A stretch of DNA of 64,000 bases, taken from Apodospora peruviana (Eukaryota > Ascomycota > Sordariomycetes > Sordariales > Lasiosphaeriaceae). Where the stretch lies: the NCBI GenBank assembly GCA_033439685.1, contig JAUEDM010000001.1, positions 5,456,001 to 5,520,000 of the forward strand. Reading direction: 5' to 3'. Under the pieces are notes generated by a model. It saw only the letters and a program-made list of their open reading frames with translations, was not told where the DNA came from and did no database searches. Positions 11,871 to 22,965 of the stretch are shown piece by piece. Every line of letters begins with the position of its first letter. Positions within the stretch are counted from its first letter, which is position 1. Position numbers and translations under genes: made by a program.

Positions 11871-14363
11871 TGCGGACTGATGTTCAATACCACGCTGAGT
11901 TCGCGTCTTGACGGCTCACAACCATGGGCTTCTTTCTATCAACAAGAAATTGCACTCGCGTAAACAGTAAATTATGGATGCGCTATCCGAGCAGCAAAGC
12001 GCGGACGGAGAGCCGGATTGATATCGGGTGTCGACATGAAGCAATCGATGTAGGGAATTGGTATCGCAAGATGAGCACGATGTCGACCGCAATCGAGCCG
12101 ACAAATAATATGCTGGGCGGAGGCGGCGCGCGTGACTCCTCAGCTGTCGAGCGAGCCTCGGTTGGGGGACTAAAAACTTGAGGCTGAAGGTGACGAAAGT
12201 CGGGGCGGTCGGGAGGGGAGGGGGTCTTGGTCAGGTCGGCTGTGATTGTGAGTGATGTCGGGGGGTTGATGTCTCGCTCCGCTTTGCAGCCGACAGCGGT
12301 GCTGGGGACGGAATCACAGCGACGGGTCCAAGATATCGATTCCTAATACCGGGGCGCAGTCCGTAGGTGCCAGACGGGGTCTGAGGTGAGGTCGGTGAGA
12401 AGACGTCAATGGCGGCCGTCTCGGAGTTGGGCTCTAGCACTTGGCGTGGTAGCAGTTGACGGGAGGTGGTGTGCGGGTTGTGAGATGGTCGAGTTTGGTC
12501 AGACAGCAGCGATCGGCGAGTCCCCGCCACGGCGGCGGAGTACAATTTCCAGGCGTTACGGACGAGCCCAGCGAAAGCCCCGGCCAGTCATCAACAACCT
12601 ACTTTACACCTCTGCCAGGATTTTAGAAGTTCAGCGCAATTAAGGTACCTACTTTCAGGGCCTGATTTGGATAGGAAAACGCCTTGACCGACGTTGTATC
12701 TGATACAAAATTGGATATTTGTTTGTATTCAGACGTCCGGATGATTTTTGATCTTGTCAATGAACCTACCACAGGGCAGCTGTACCAACCTACTCAGGTC
12801 CCTGGTCAAGATCCCGGCCGGAGCTTAGGTGCACCACCCACGGCTAGATACCCAACAAAGCACTCTAAGGACCTGACAACCTAAGGTACCTAGGTAATAA
12901 CACCCGAAAACACAGACACACTCTAACACAGAAATGAGGTGCGGCGGGGCAGACGAATACTTGCAAGAAGTGCAATTAAAACAAAAGCCCGCAACAGCAT
13001 GCGACGGGCGGCTTTGCATGTCTGTTTGGATGTCGAAATTGAAGATTGGAAAGAATACCGAGGGGGTTGAGGTGGGAACAGCTCGAAGCCCAAACACTGG
13101 GCGGGGCGGGAGGTCCCTGGTGGAGATGGGAGATGGGAGATGGAAGCCATCCAAGGCCCAAGCCAACCAAGCACCTGGCGACACCTCAGGGGGTGCTCTC
13201 TTTCATCCAGCCATCGTCCATCCACCATCGTCCATCCACCCATCGTCCATCCACCCATCGTCCATCCACCCATCGTCCATCCACCCATCGTCCATCCACC
13301 CATCGTTCATCCACCCATCGTCCATCCACCCATCGTCCATCCACCCATCGTCCATCCACCCATCGTCCATCCACCATCGGCATCATCCCGTCCACCCACT
13401 TTTCGACTCTTCCATTCAGGGCATGCATTAAGTCGCTCCCGCTGCCAAGACCGCCCCTCATCTGCTGCCCGTTCGCCCTTGGGTGTCGACGCTGGCACTA
13501 CGTCCTCCTAACCTGGACGGGCAAGCAAGACGGGAATAAGCTAGAAATGTCTAGGGTTCCAACTTGCACCCCAACCGTGCCAACCTATGTACATACTCAG
13601 GTCCTTATTGCCTCTAGGGTCTTACCCGACCGCCTATCTGACGCAACAGGAGTTCGTCTCAACAATTTATTCTCGCTCTATGCGACGCTGTTAGTACATA
13701 TGTACGGGAACCTCTGGGTCATTATCCAGCTACGACCGTGCTCTCAGGGTCTCCTCACCGGCCTCAACCACTGGTATGCAGGACATGGCTCTCTAACCAC
13801 CCGGTCGGTATCACAAAACATTTGACTGAGATTGCCAAACTCGCTCCATCCTCTTTCCACGGCAGAAGCCTTGCTCCCCATAGGCTGGCATGGCGAGGTC
13901 TCTCACCACTTGTCAGGCGGAAGTTATAATGATCCCCTCAACCGGACAACACCCATTGGTCCTCGTCCACCAAAAGATAACGGGAGTTTAGGTTAGGATG
14001 TCGGCCCGCTCCTAACAACTTGATTAGACTGCTTCATCAAGCAAGCAGCTTAATGGCAATCGCTTTCTCATAAACTCTGTCGAGATATCGACATCATAAT
14101 GCATAAGTCCCTGGTAGCACCTCCCGGTCCAGCCCTTCCCAGCGCTCCTAGCGGATAAAATGCAGCTTCAACTTTGGTCTCAAGTCCTCCAACAAGATGT
14201 CGTTAACCCAAGTGTAATACAACCACCAACCAATTAATGACCAGTCCATACAAAGAAGGTATGTGGTAACTTCAATTTAAGCCCATCGAACAATCTTTAG
14301 TCCCTACCTATCCAGAAACCTGTAACTCTGTAACTCAAGCTTTACGGAATAAAAAACCCTCCC
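11871..14363. other. Gene-poor region, 2.5 kb, with minisatellite
   Basis: Upstream of the LIM-RhoGAP gene and downstream of the membrane hydrolase-like gene. It contains a probable long leader (about 11.9-12.6 kb), GGTACC motif copies at about 12641 and 12881, and the 15-bp minisatellite at about 13.2-13.4 kb (separate entry). The long open frames over the minisatellite come from its repeat length. No gene is supported. Confidence 0.6.
13209..13379. repeat. 15-bp minisatellite (unit CCATCGTCCATCCAC)
   Basis: About eleven tandem copies of CCATCGTCCATCCAC lie head to tail with a constant 15-bp period, as shown by CATCG recurring at 13241, 13256, 13271 and so on. One copy has a T for C (CATCGTTCATC). 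The first and last units lack one C, shifting the period by one. Because 15 is a multiple of 3 and the unit has no stop codon in several frames, long spurious reading frames cover it on both strands. Confidence 0.95.
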
Positions 14364-16092
14364 CTAACGCCGAGTCAACTTCTTCAGCCTCCTCTCCATT
14401 AGCTCTCTACCCTCGAACGTCTCCCAGATTTGATGAGGTGCCTTCTTCACAATATCCCAGTCCTCCAGGTTGTCGGTCAGGTGGCTCAGGTCTCGTTGCT
14501 GTGTTTTCAAAGTCAGCTTCCGCGATACTCGAACAAGAGGTCTGGGAGTTTGAGTTTACCTTGTCCTCCCACTCGCTATCCTTCCGCAACTGCACTCCCG
14601 AGCTGATCAACACCAGCGGCGTAGTCCGATACTGAATCGTCCGGCTCGACACAACGTCTCGCTTTGTGAGCGAATCCGCCACGAGGCTCTCCTGTAGCTT
14701 GGCAAATATGGCTGCTCCGGACTGGTACGATGACCGGCCCCATACGCGGTCTTCGGAGCCTCTGCCCTTAATCAATGCCCCGAGAATGCGATAGAACCCT
14801 AGCGGCGAGATGACGCCTTGTAGCCACAGCCTAAACCCACGACCAGGAGCCCCGACTCGGGAGAGCAAATCCTCGTGTAGCGGGTCAATCATCAATATCC
14901 CGCGTACCTCCTGGCCGTGGCGGGAACTGAATACGCGCGAATATAAAGAACCGATGCCCGCACTGGCAAGCACCCACGGGCCTTCTTCTCCAGCACGGGA
15001 TAGCGTCTCGCCCAGAGCATCTGATGCCATGCTTGCGGAGAGTGGTGAAGGAGCCGTATCACTCTGTTCAAGATATGTCAGTCAACATAGATGATAGAAA
15101 GGGGTTGGCGGTAGGAAAAAGTGCCTTACCCAAGCCATGCCAGGACGATCAGCAAAGCAATACCTGCTGATGGAGCCGTTCTTGACGGCGTTCTCGGCGA
15201 ACTGCCATAGCCCACGCTCGACGGGATCATCCCCGCCCTCAAACAAAACAGTAGTCACCTTCTCTCCAACCGCATTCGTCTCGTTACCTGAACAGTACAG
15301 GTGGATCTGGTACTTGTCCTCGTCAACCCAGTACCGTTCCCCCGGTGGCGCCAGGCGCGAATCGAGCGCTCGCAGTGTTAGCGTGCACGTCATCAGCAGC
15401 ACGACCAGCGCGATGATGGCCAGACTCAGACTCGACAGCAGCACCTGCGACCACTCCAGCAGCGTGCGCCTGGTCTCCTGGCGGCCTGTCAGCCGCTCCT
15501 CCTCCTCGCTCTTGCCCCACTGCACGGTGCGGTCGGCGGCGACCGCCCAGATCGCGATCAGCGTGGCCCAGATGACGCTAGCCGCGCCGACCCAGAGCTC
15601 CTCATGGCGCGTCTGCGCGACCGCCAGGATAACGACGGTGTCGACCAGCAGCAGCATGGCCGCGATGATGCTGAGCACGCGCACCGACTTGCTGGGTACC
15701 GAGAAGAAGAGCAGCTCCGTGACAAGCATGAAGAAGGCGATGGACGCGTAGCTGAAGGAGAAGAAGGGTGACCCCCGCACGTGCAAGCCTGGCGGTGTCA
15801 CGAAGACGGACACGAGCAGCAGCACCCACCAGAGGAAGGTGAGGCAGGTGAGGATCACGGTGACGACGCGCACCAGCCGGACCGTCCACAAGTTGTAGGG
15901 CGACACGGCGGGATCGTCTGGCGAAAGATACGGGGTGCTGTCGAGGCGGTTCGGCAGAAGGCGGGTGTGCTCGTCAGGGCCGTAGTCATCGTGCGGAGGA
16001 GGAGGTGAGTTCCCTTGGCCGAGGGCGGCGGGATGGACGTCCCGGCCGCTGGCGGGCTCGTGCCCGTCGCGGTTGGGCCAGAGCTTATTCAT
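14364..16092 (-). CDS. Multi-pass membrane protein with alpha/beta-hydrolase-like C-terminal half
   Basis: Three exons: 16092..15130, 15063..14560 and 14498..14364, giving 533 residues. After a polar N-terminus with a TRLLP motif there are about five hydrophobic segments (residues ~70-100, 107-130, 137-160, 166-188, 218-242). The C-terminal half resembles an alpha/beta-hydrolase. TTVLFEGG is the oxyanion-loop region, FADRPGMAWSD follows with an intron exactly after its Trp, then the strand-helix region ASAGIGSLYSRVF and MIDPLHEDLL. The elbow reads A-G-I-G-S, so a serine nucleophile is not apparent. The last exon was placed because it restores a charged coiled tail (DWDIVKKAPHQIWE) ending at TAG 14364. 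Similar fungal proteins are annotated only as membrane proteins; location and substrate are unknown. Confidence 0.8.
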
Positions 16093-16846
16093 CTTGTATT
16101 GCCTGCCTTGTCCTCTCTTTGACGTGCAGTAGTCAGTGAGTAGTAGGCGATCCCGGCGTCGATGAGAATGTCGAATTTGATGACCCCAGGATGCGAATAG
16201 GTACCAGGTACTCTGTTGCCAGAACTAGAGTTTGATATTAGTGCAAGTCCTTCAGGACATCCAACATCATGACATTAATAATATTCGGGAATCGGATGTT
16301 CAGGCTTTCTTGAAAGAGGACGACGACGATAAAGAATGAGCAACTGATAACTTGCAGACAATACTGGTAGGTGCTTTGCCTGCGTACGTAGGTAGGTGCC
16401 TGTTGCCCCGTGGTCAACGACGTCATGCATCCCCCGTCTCTGATGAGAATTCCGACACCTGATTGGTCAATTGTGTCCAAACGCATCCTGGGCGGCGGGA
16501 CTGAAGGTGCGCTAAAATGGAACACATGGTCCTTTTCTCGACCTCGACTCGCACCGGGCACGCCGGGTTGCATGGCGATCGGCACAACATTTTTATTCCA
16601 GATATCATTTGGTGATTCTCCGGTACGCTACTTCTTTTCAGGAGGAATCTGAGTCTTGTGATGTTATAGACGCTTGCTTTTCTACATCTACAGTCACGAT
16701 ACCTGTCTATAAGTGAAGTGGAATAAGGGACAAAAGAAGTAAGCTATCTCAGTGCATTCCTAGAACCTGACCGTCTATCATCCACTCCTCCCCTTCATCG
16801 ATACAATTTTGGTCCTAGTGACCATTGTTCCTTCTAATATTTAATC
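16093..16846. other. Intergenic region, 0.75 kb
   Basis: The spacer between two minus-strand genes: promoter of the membrane protein and 3' flank of the small unknown gene. It contains GGTACC motif copies near 16197-16211 and a TACGTAGGTAGGT run near 16384. No gene is supported. Confidence 0.55.
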
Positions 16847-17419
16847 TTATCGACTCCAGCCATCGAATGGAAAACCATCTAGGGGTACGGAGACCGAACC
16901 CTTGGGGCTTGAGGTTGATGAATACCCGGACGACGAGGGGGATTTTAAAGATGCCGAGCCGGAAACGTCATCTCCGAGAGACTGTTTGAGTTTGCGTCTC
17001 TCCTCTGCCCTTTTCTTGGCGACTTCTTCTGGACTCGGCCCGGTGGTCGGCTTGATGGCACCCGCTGGGATATCGCCGATAGGAGCATGGAGCTTGGCAC
17101 TGGCTTCGCTGTCCTTGGAGGAGATGCCAGCCTTCTGGAAGGCATCCTTCTTGTGCTGCTTGAGGGCTTGTGCTGAGGGCTCGCTAGTTGACAGCCAGTC
17201 GGTCAGCTTGTGCATCTTGCTGAGGAGCTTCCGGTCTTTTCCACTACGTTTCCCGCCGGCTCCCACGTCCTGGACTGTACCCGGGTTGGATTTTATTTCA
17301 TTGCTCGTCGTTAGGGAGAGTCCATACGACGATGACCCCGGCTCAGAGTAAGTCGGACTGGATACGCCGGTGGTACTTCGTGACAGATCCTTTGCGAATT
17401 GATCTCTCCTCCGATCCAT
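16847..17419 (-). CDS. Small conserved hypothetical protein, Ser/Lys-rich
   Basis: I chose the ATG at 17419 (MDRRRDQFAKDL), giving 190 residues. The frame is open 54 codons further, to an ATG at 17581, but that extension reads like leader sequence. The protein is hydrophilic. It has a Ser-rich N-terminus, a central helix-prone segment (KDRKLLSKMHKLTDWLSTSEPSAQALKQHKKDAFQKAG split by acidic turns), a GDIPAGAIKPTTGPSPEEVAKKRAEERR segment and a Ser/Pro tail ending in GFPFDGWSR. The middle and the Gly/Phe/Trp terminus look constrained, which supports a real gene. I do not recognise a family and see no signal or membrane segment. Confidence 0.6.
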   Translation of the reverse strand: MDRRRDQFAKDLSRSTTGVSSPTYSEPGSSSYGLSLTTSNEIKSNPGTVQDVGAGGKRSGKDRKLLSKMHKLTDWLSTSEPSAQALKQHKKDAFQKAGISSKDSEASAKLHAPIGDIPAGAIKPTTGPSPEEVAKKRAEERRKLKQSLGDDVSGSASLKSPSSSGYSSTSSPKGSVSVPLDGFPFDGWSR

Positions 17420-17581
17420 CAGATGTCCGAGAAAACCTGGTAACTGCTGAACCCAATAAACAGCGTGGGCAGAAAAAAAGTGATTTAGGGCTGATGAAAG
17501 TTGCGCTCTATCTCGGGTAGATGCCACCCATAATGGACTGCACTTTGATAGCGGACAGCTCCTTACTCCTGGTTGTCGCAC

Positions 17582-20500
17582 ATCATCGAGGGTGTATGCC
17601 AGAACTGTCCTGCTAAAACACCCAGTCCACTCTGCGACGATTTTTGAGCAGGTGATAAGAAAACGTAGTATAGAGCTCCTTGCTGGATTTCTATAGTCGC
17701 GTTAGCCCTTATCCTCGAAAAAATGCAGAGCAAAACACGACAAACCGAGTATGTATGTAGTAGTGTTCCGAAGTAGTGTGTGCTATGGTAAGTGTTGCCG
17801 GATGAGGCCCGGGAATGGTTGGTTTAGGGTAGATAAATCGCATGTGGCAAGAGGTGAGCGATACCAAGGGCAGCAAGAGGTTTGAAGAGTCAAGCCCAGA
17901 AAAAAAAAGAAACCGAGCTAGGATATAGTAAACGAGTTCCTGCCGCCGCTAACATGTGGACGACTTTACTCCCGGAGCCCATATCACCAAGACAGGGAGT
18001 TTTCTAGAATACCCCGATCTGGACATTTGAGTATTACAGCTGCTGGATGGTATGGTTCCCAGTTGTGATAGGTCCGCACAAGCAATGCAGGCTTGTGTCT
18101 GAACAAGCCCAAATGCAACCTGTCTCGTCTGCATAATGCCGCTAGAGACGAGGGTGAATATTGGTAATACAGCACGACAAACAATTGTCAATGAATATCG
18201 GGGCATCTTTGCGGTGAGCGACACTCTCAGCCTGCTCGATATATTGGAAATCTGATGACACAAGAAAAAAAAATGAACAGATAGGAACTAAAAGTAGAAG
18301 GATGAGAGTACGTACCCAGTGTAACTGGCATGGTGGGTTGGGTTGCTCAAAGCCCCGTCATCGCAATGCGAGTGGTGATGCCGACAAGCGCCACGGTTCC
18401 AGGACGCGAGGAATGCCATTTCTAATTTGCCGATGGATCGGGATAAGGATGAAGGCGAATGTCGAATCCCAGTCGAAGCTGCACAAGGTGGTTAAGCTTT
18501 TTTCTTTTTTTCTGGTGGCGCCGAGTAACCCATCACTGGATGCGGGTGCCAAAGGCCCACGATTCACAAAACACAGTCGCTGCTCATGACTACCGGTAGT
18601 GCCGATTGCCTTTGCGCAAGCGGTTTGTCGCACTTGTTGGCCACTCCGTCTCCTGTCAGTGTCCAAGCACTAGCATGCTGTGCCACGGTCTGTTCTGTGG
18701 GCCAACTTTGGCTAAGTTGTCAACTGAAAAGAGAATTTGATGGGCGCTCGTCATAGATAATGACAATTAACCCTTTGAAAGAGAAGGTTGGATGCAATAG
18801 GGCGAAAAGCTTGATTACCGCGACATCCACCGGCTCCGGCTTTCCATCAGACCATGCATTTTAGGGTTCAGTAACAGGAAAGTCTCGGCCTTTTTGGCAT
18901 CCTCTGGTACTATAAAACAGAGGATGCCCTTCTCCCCGCTCGTTTCTCCTCTTTCCATTAATTCTTCATCACAAGGTACGGGCAAGTAACCCTCTTCCCC
19001 GTTCCCCCCCCCAACTAAGAGAAAAGAAAAGAAAAGAGAAAAAGAGAGAATCATTCCACCACAAGAAATGCTAACCAAAAAAATTCCGGGGCCTCAGCCG
19101 TGGTTTGGGTTTGTCATCATTTGTCTGATCCTCTCCACAGAGGCCAACAGACATGGATCCTGATAATAGCCATGTGAGTCTCAGAGAGACCCGAGAATAT
19201 TATTCTTAGGTGGCTAAGACGTGAATCGAAACGACGATGTATTAGAAAGTCGTAGCAATTTCTGTCATTATCGGCTATGCCCACTGATCACTTTGGCTGT
19301 TTTTTGACAGACGCCAAGGGTCCTTGGGCTTAAATGGCCAGTTCGGTTTGCTCTGAGGGAAAGACCAACAGGGGGGGACACTTGAAGATCCATCATTAGG
19401 AAGGCGGGCTTTGTCCGAGACGTTGGGGGGAAGACACAAAGTCGCAACGTTTTTGGGGGACCATGATGATACTGGAGCCGCCCCCATGTTGGGAATGACA
19501 TCAGCTCTGATGGCGTCCAAATTGTGCGGCTACGCCAAAGAAATGAGTCCCTCGAGATTGTGCTCCCTAGAGTTCGATTTCAATATTCCACATTGCTTCT
19601 TTTAATGCTGCCATTGCGAAGACCATAGTCGCCTCGTTATCGACTCCTCCAACTCCATCGACTTAGTCATTGCACGAGACCGGACGTTCCATTTGCGGAT
19701 TCTCTTAAGATTCTTAGGAGGCTTGGAGTAGGAGGAATCGAGGATGCCATTCTTTCAGCAACACCAGATGTCGGGGTGGTCTTTATCGTCATTGGCTGAC
19801 TTTATCCGTGGAGTCGGCATGAGTAGACGCCCTTTTTGAATACCTTCTTCGCCATCTTGTTATGTAAAAACAGGGTCAAGTTATTCCGCGTTAGCCGCGC
19901 TCGCTTCAGCTGGTGCTCGTTATCGTCGCCGTCGCTATCGATCTGGTGTTGCTCTCGTCCTTGCATCTTAAGCTCAAGGAGGGAGGTATCTCGACGCTTA
20001 GGAGGCCTCGACTATTGCATAGTCTATACGACCTGATATCAGAAGAAGACCTGGGCTGAGCGAAACATCGTCCTACCTTATTAGCGGCCTGCTCCAGCCC
20101 GTCGTCCTCGACTCCAAATTATGATGTATTCGTCCACGGTAATTCCACCTCGTAAACGGAGGTTACTCACCGTTCCGGGTTTTATAAGGGTCATGGAAAA
20201 TACGTGCGTCTTTCTCCACTTTAGCCTTGCTCAGGAGAGGAAGTTTCGGCTCTTGCTCCTACCAATTTCGGCCCCTTCTGAGCGAGCCACATATCATTGA
20301 ACAGCAAAACCGATATATCACATAATGAGGCGGCCTAATCGACCTGGCTTGCAGGTTTTACGCGAGACAAGATCCTATTTGCCATGTGTCTGCGTCCCTG
20401 TTAAGTTTTCCGGCTCATGAGTGGACGAGATGAGCGCATTGCTGCTTCCTGTCGAACCTGTCACGACGTATGGCACTCCTCCTTCCCTCTGTAGGAATGT

Positions 20501-21084
20501 GACAGCAACTTGAGCACTTACAGGAAGGACAAGTTGAGAGGACCCTGTCTCGAAGAATATGAGTCTCGGCGCAAGGTTTGCGGTAGTAGGGGGTCCATGT
20601 TAAGACCTTACTTGCCGAGACACCGAGTCGGTTCCCAGGAACCGGGGATTGAAGGAACTCTGTATTGAAAGCAAACACTATTCCCATAGTGTGACCTTTG
20701 ATACATAAACGCAACCGGGTCCAGGTGAAAGAGATTCAACGAGTTTGAGTGTAGTTAAAAGTGGGGGTCCCACATATCACCGCATCGGACACTTCAGCGA
20801 ACCCGTCACCTGCCGGGCGGCAGGTTTGCGCAGAGCAGCCTTTGGTTGGTACGTAAAGGGCATGGTTGGTAACTGCCAAGTGGCGTTCCCCGAGCAATCA
20901 AAAACCCCACCAACTTAACCCCTCGATCGCGCTGTGGCGGCTGCAGCTGCCTTCACCTGTCGGATCCGCCGGTCTTCGAAGACAAGCTTCAAGCTTCCAG
21001 CTTATGATTTCGACTTGCAACCCCTTTTTATGATCGCAAAAAGTTGGTGACGGACAGCAGCTCGCCCTATTTGCCCAAAGGAGC
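17582..21084. other. Gene-poor region, 3.5 kb
   Basis: No intact gene is supported. The stretch holds short open frames without family signal, homopurine tracts near 19010-19050 and, at about 19.59-19.97 kb on the minus strand, a frameshifted coding relic listed separately. The part nearest 21.08 kb is the probable promoter of the acidic 349-residue protein. Confidence 0.55.
19589..19966 (-). pseudogene. Frameshifted relic of a fungal multi-copy protein family (N-terminal part)
   Basis: Read on the minus strand from an ATG at 19966, the frame gives a polar start (DSDGDDNEHQ) then KRARLTRNNLTLF and stops at HG. Downstream fragments in shifted frames continue in the same order: GILDSSYSKPPKNL, RSRAM, then DNEATMVF near 19.61 kb. 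From memory, the ordered set 'RLTRKNL', 'ILDSxxSKPPKNL', 'SRxTASPTES' and 'NEATMV' marks the N-terminal part of a large fungal family, typically with a DUF7924-like C-terminus. Here the order is kept but at least one stop and one frameshift interrupt it, and the C-terminal part is not evident. The family match is from recalled motifs, not a search. Confidence 0.4.
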
Positions 21085-22134
21085 ATGCCGGGTCTCACCA
21101 TCGCAACAAGTGGCGCCCCGGCTGCCGGCGCCGTGGGGGGCGGGGGCACCGGCTCAGATCCACATCCACAATCACATCCGATGCCGACGGCCGGCCGTCC
21201 CAGATCGCGAACATCGTCGCCGACTCGCCCGCCCATCAGTCCCATCACCCCGACGCTCGGGCCCACTCACCTGTCTGGGACTCCGACTTCCGGCTCGATT
21301 CCGCTATCAAACAGCATCCTCAACTTTGCCCAAGGCCGGCCCGTTTTCACACACTCACAGCCTGACCAAGTTGCGATCGCGCAACTCCCTCCCGCCGAGC
21401 CCATCAGCTTCGATGACAACCCAGACGTTTTGGCGATCAAAAGTGCCATATCCATTCTCCAACTGCAGCGCGCCCGCGCCACAGCCGATATGCAGACCTT
21501 GAACAAGGCCAAAGCGGATGCGCTCGCAGATCCCAGCGCATTTGTCGCTGATCTGGCGGCCGGTAGGGTGGGCGCAGATGGGGACCCGTTGTTTTCCTTC
21601 GACGACGACGACGACTTATCCTCAACTTCAGAAGACGAAAAAGACGAGAGAGATGCCAAAGGCGACATACCCATGATGACAAGCGCGACAGGCGCAAGTG
21701 GTGACGCGCAGACACGGCCCGCAAAACGCAAAACGGGAAAACAAAAAAGAGGAGACGACACCAGCAATACCGGTACCGGCAATGCTGGTGGTGATGGCAG
21801 TGGTAACCCAAGCTGGCGCAAGCTGCCAAAACCTCAGACCGTCGTCCGATGTCCGCCAATAAACTGGGCGCAATACGGCGTGGTGGGCGAGTCCTTGGAC
21901 AAGCTGCACGCGGAACAGGTCGCCGCGCCGACGCCCGGCGCGTCCACGGTTTTGAAGTCGGGCGGCACGTTTGAGTTCAAAGCGTCCCCTGGCGGCAGCG
22001 ATTTCCACCGGGACGGGCTCCAGCAGCAGCTCCAGCAACCACAACCACCGTCGCAGAGGCTGGTTGGAATCGCGGCACCGTTTACACCGGGGAGAGATAA
22101 GCTGGAAAAGAAAACTAAGGGAGGGAAACGGTGA
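21085..22134 (+). CDS. Conserved acidic hypothetical protein, probably nuclear
   Basis: A single exon of 349 residues. The start is a Gly/Ala/Pro/Ser-rich low-complexity region. A conserved-looking helical block follows at residues ~110-160 (NPDVLAIKSAISILQLQRARATADMQ continuing to DPSAFVADLAAGRV, with regular heptads). Then come an Asp-rich patch (FDDDDDLSSTSEDEKDE) and a basic cluster (PAKRKTGKQKRG) that could act as a nuclear localisation signal. A second conserved block, PKPQTVVRCPPINWAQYGVVGESLDKLH, lies at residues ~250-278, and the tail is Gln/Pro-rich. The two ordered blocks separated by disordered linkers suggest a small subunit of a chromatin or transcription complex, but I recognise no named family and assign no function. 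Confidence 0.75.
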   Translation: MPGLTIATSGAPAAGAVGGGGTGSDPHPQSHPMPTAGRPRSRTSSPTRPPISPITPTLGPTHLSGTPTSGSIPLSNSILNFAQGRPVFTHSQPDQVAIAQLPPAEPISFDDNPDVLAIKSAISILQLQRARATADMQTLNKAKADALADPSAFVADLAAGRVGADGDPLFSFDDDDDLSSTSEDEKDERDAKGDIPMMTSATGASGDAQTRPAKRKTGKQKRGDDTSNTGTGNAGGDGSGNPSWRKLPKPQTVVRCPPINWAQYGVVGESLDKLHAEQVAAPTPGASTVLKSGGTFEFKASPGGSDFHRDGLQQQLQQPQPPSQRLVGIAAPFTPGRDKLEKKTKGGKR

Positions 22135-22965
22135 TTCTTTGATGTGATCAGGGGGGCAAGGGGCAAGGGGCAAGGGGCAAAATGCTTCTCTTTTTTTATG
22201 GCAAATCCACCGGTACCTTTGGCATGTTTTGTCTGTTTATAGTTTATGGGTAAGGAATATGCAGCGATCACTGAACTGACCCGACTTGGGAGTTGAACAT
22301 GGGTTTACGAGGAAAATTTGTGTCCGGTTAGCATGGCGTTTTTTATTATCCGTATTTTAGATAGTGATTTATTTTCCTGAGCGATCTTCCTGTTCGGAAA
22401 ACCAGGACCAATTCAGCACAAAGTGCTATCAGGACTATCACAACATCTTCGTGTCAGTGCCTCATGATGTTCAAGTCACTGTCGCAACCCATGTTACCCC
22501 TACCAGGTAGATCCTTCACTTCGTTGAAATGTACGCCGCATGCATACGGGTATCTTGTTCTCCCCAAGGTTAGGTAGATTCAAGACCCCTTAAAATATCT
22601 TCAGCACAAAGCAGGTGTACCTTTACAACTTACTTGTTGCTGAAAGACGAAAAGAATCAGACCCAATCTTGCGATGGACATCCATAATAAACACCCCGAT
22701 TAACCCCGCTGAGTTCAAAAGCCAGACGACTGTATTACCGTTAGAAACCGAAGAAGTAGGCCCATTCAGCCATTGCTCGAACACCAATTCCTGCTCTGTA
22801 ATTACCAGTGCACCTATCTCCATATCCCTCTGACCAAAAACCAGTAACGCCTGGGGTGTTTTGTGTAGTGCCGTAAAACGCATCCGAATAGCAAATGCCA
22901 CGCACGCATGCAGAAATGAGACGAACAAAAGAACAGAGGGAAAAGTCAGTGTTTAGAAGATGATG
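22135..22965. other. Convergent intergenic region, 0.83 kb, with one weak open frame
   Basis: 3' flanks of the acidic protein gene (plus) and the E2 gene (minus). Just after 22134 a GGGGCAAG unit is tandemly repeated three times (about 22151-22178). On the minus strand, 22928..22623 is open for 101 codons with a hydrophobic end (NTVVWLLNSAGLIGVFIMDVHRK). It has no splice or homology support and would lie in the E2 3' untranslated region. Confidence 0.5.

Noticed and set aside
12231..12545. 104-codon minus frame upstream of the LIM-RhoGAP gene
   Set aside because: Pro/Ser-rich with no conserved block and lies where a long leader is expected.
13046..13825. Long plus-strand frame with repeated Pro-Ser/His units, and matching minus frames
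   Set aside because: It is produced by the 15-bp minisatellite, which stays open in several frames; there is no start context, splice support or non-repeat domain.
18815..19078. Minus frame with a signal-peptide-like start (MILSFSLFFSFLLVGG)
   Set aside because: The hydrophobic start comes from a GAAAAGAAAAG homopurine tract; the rest has no recognisable feature.
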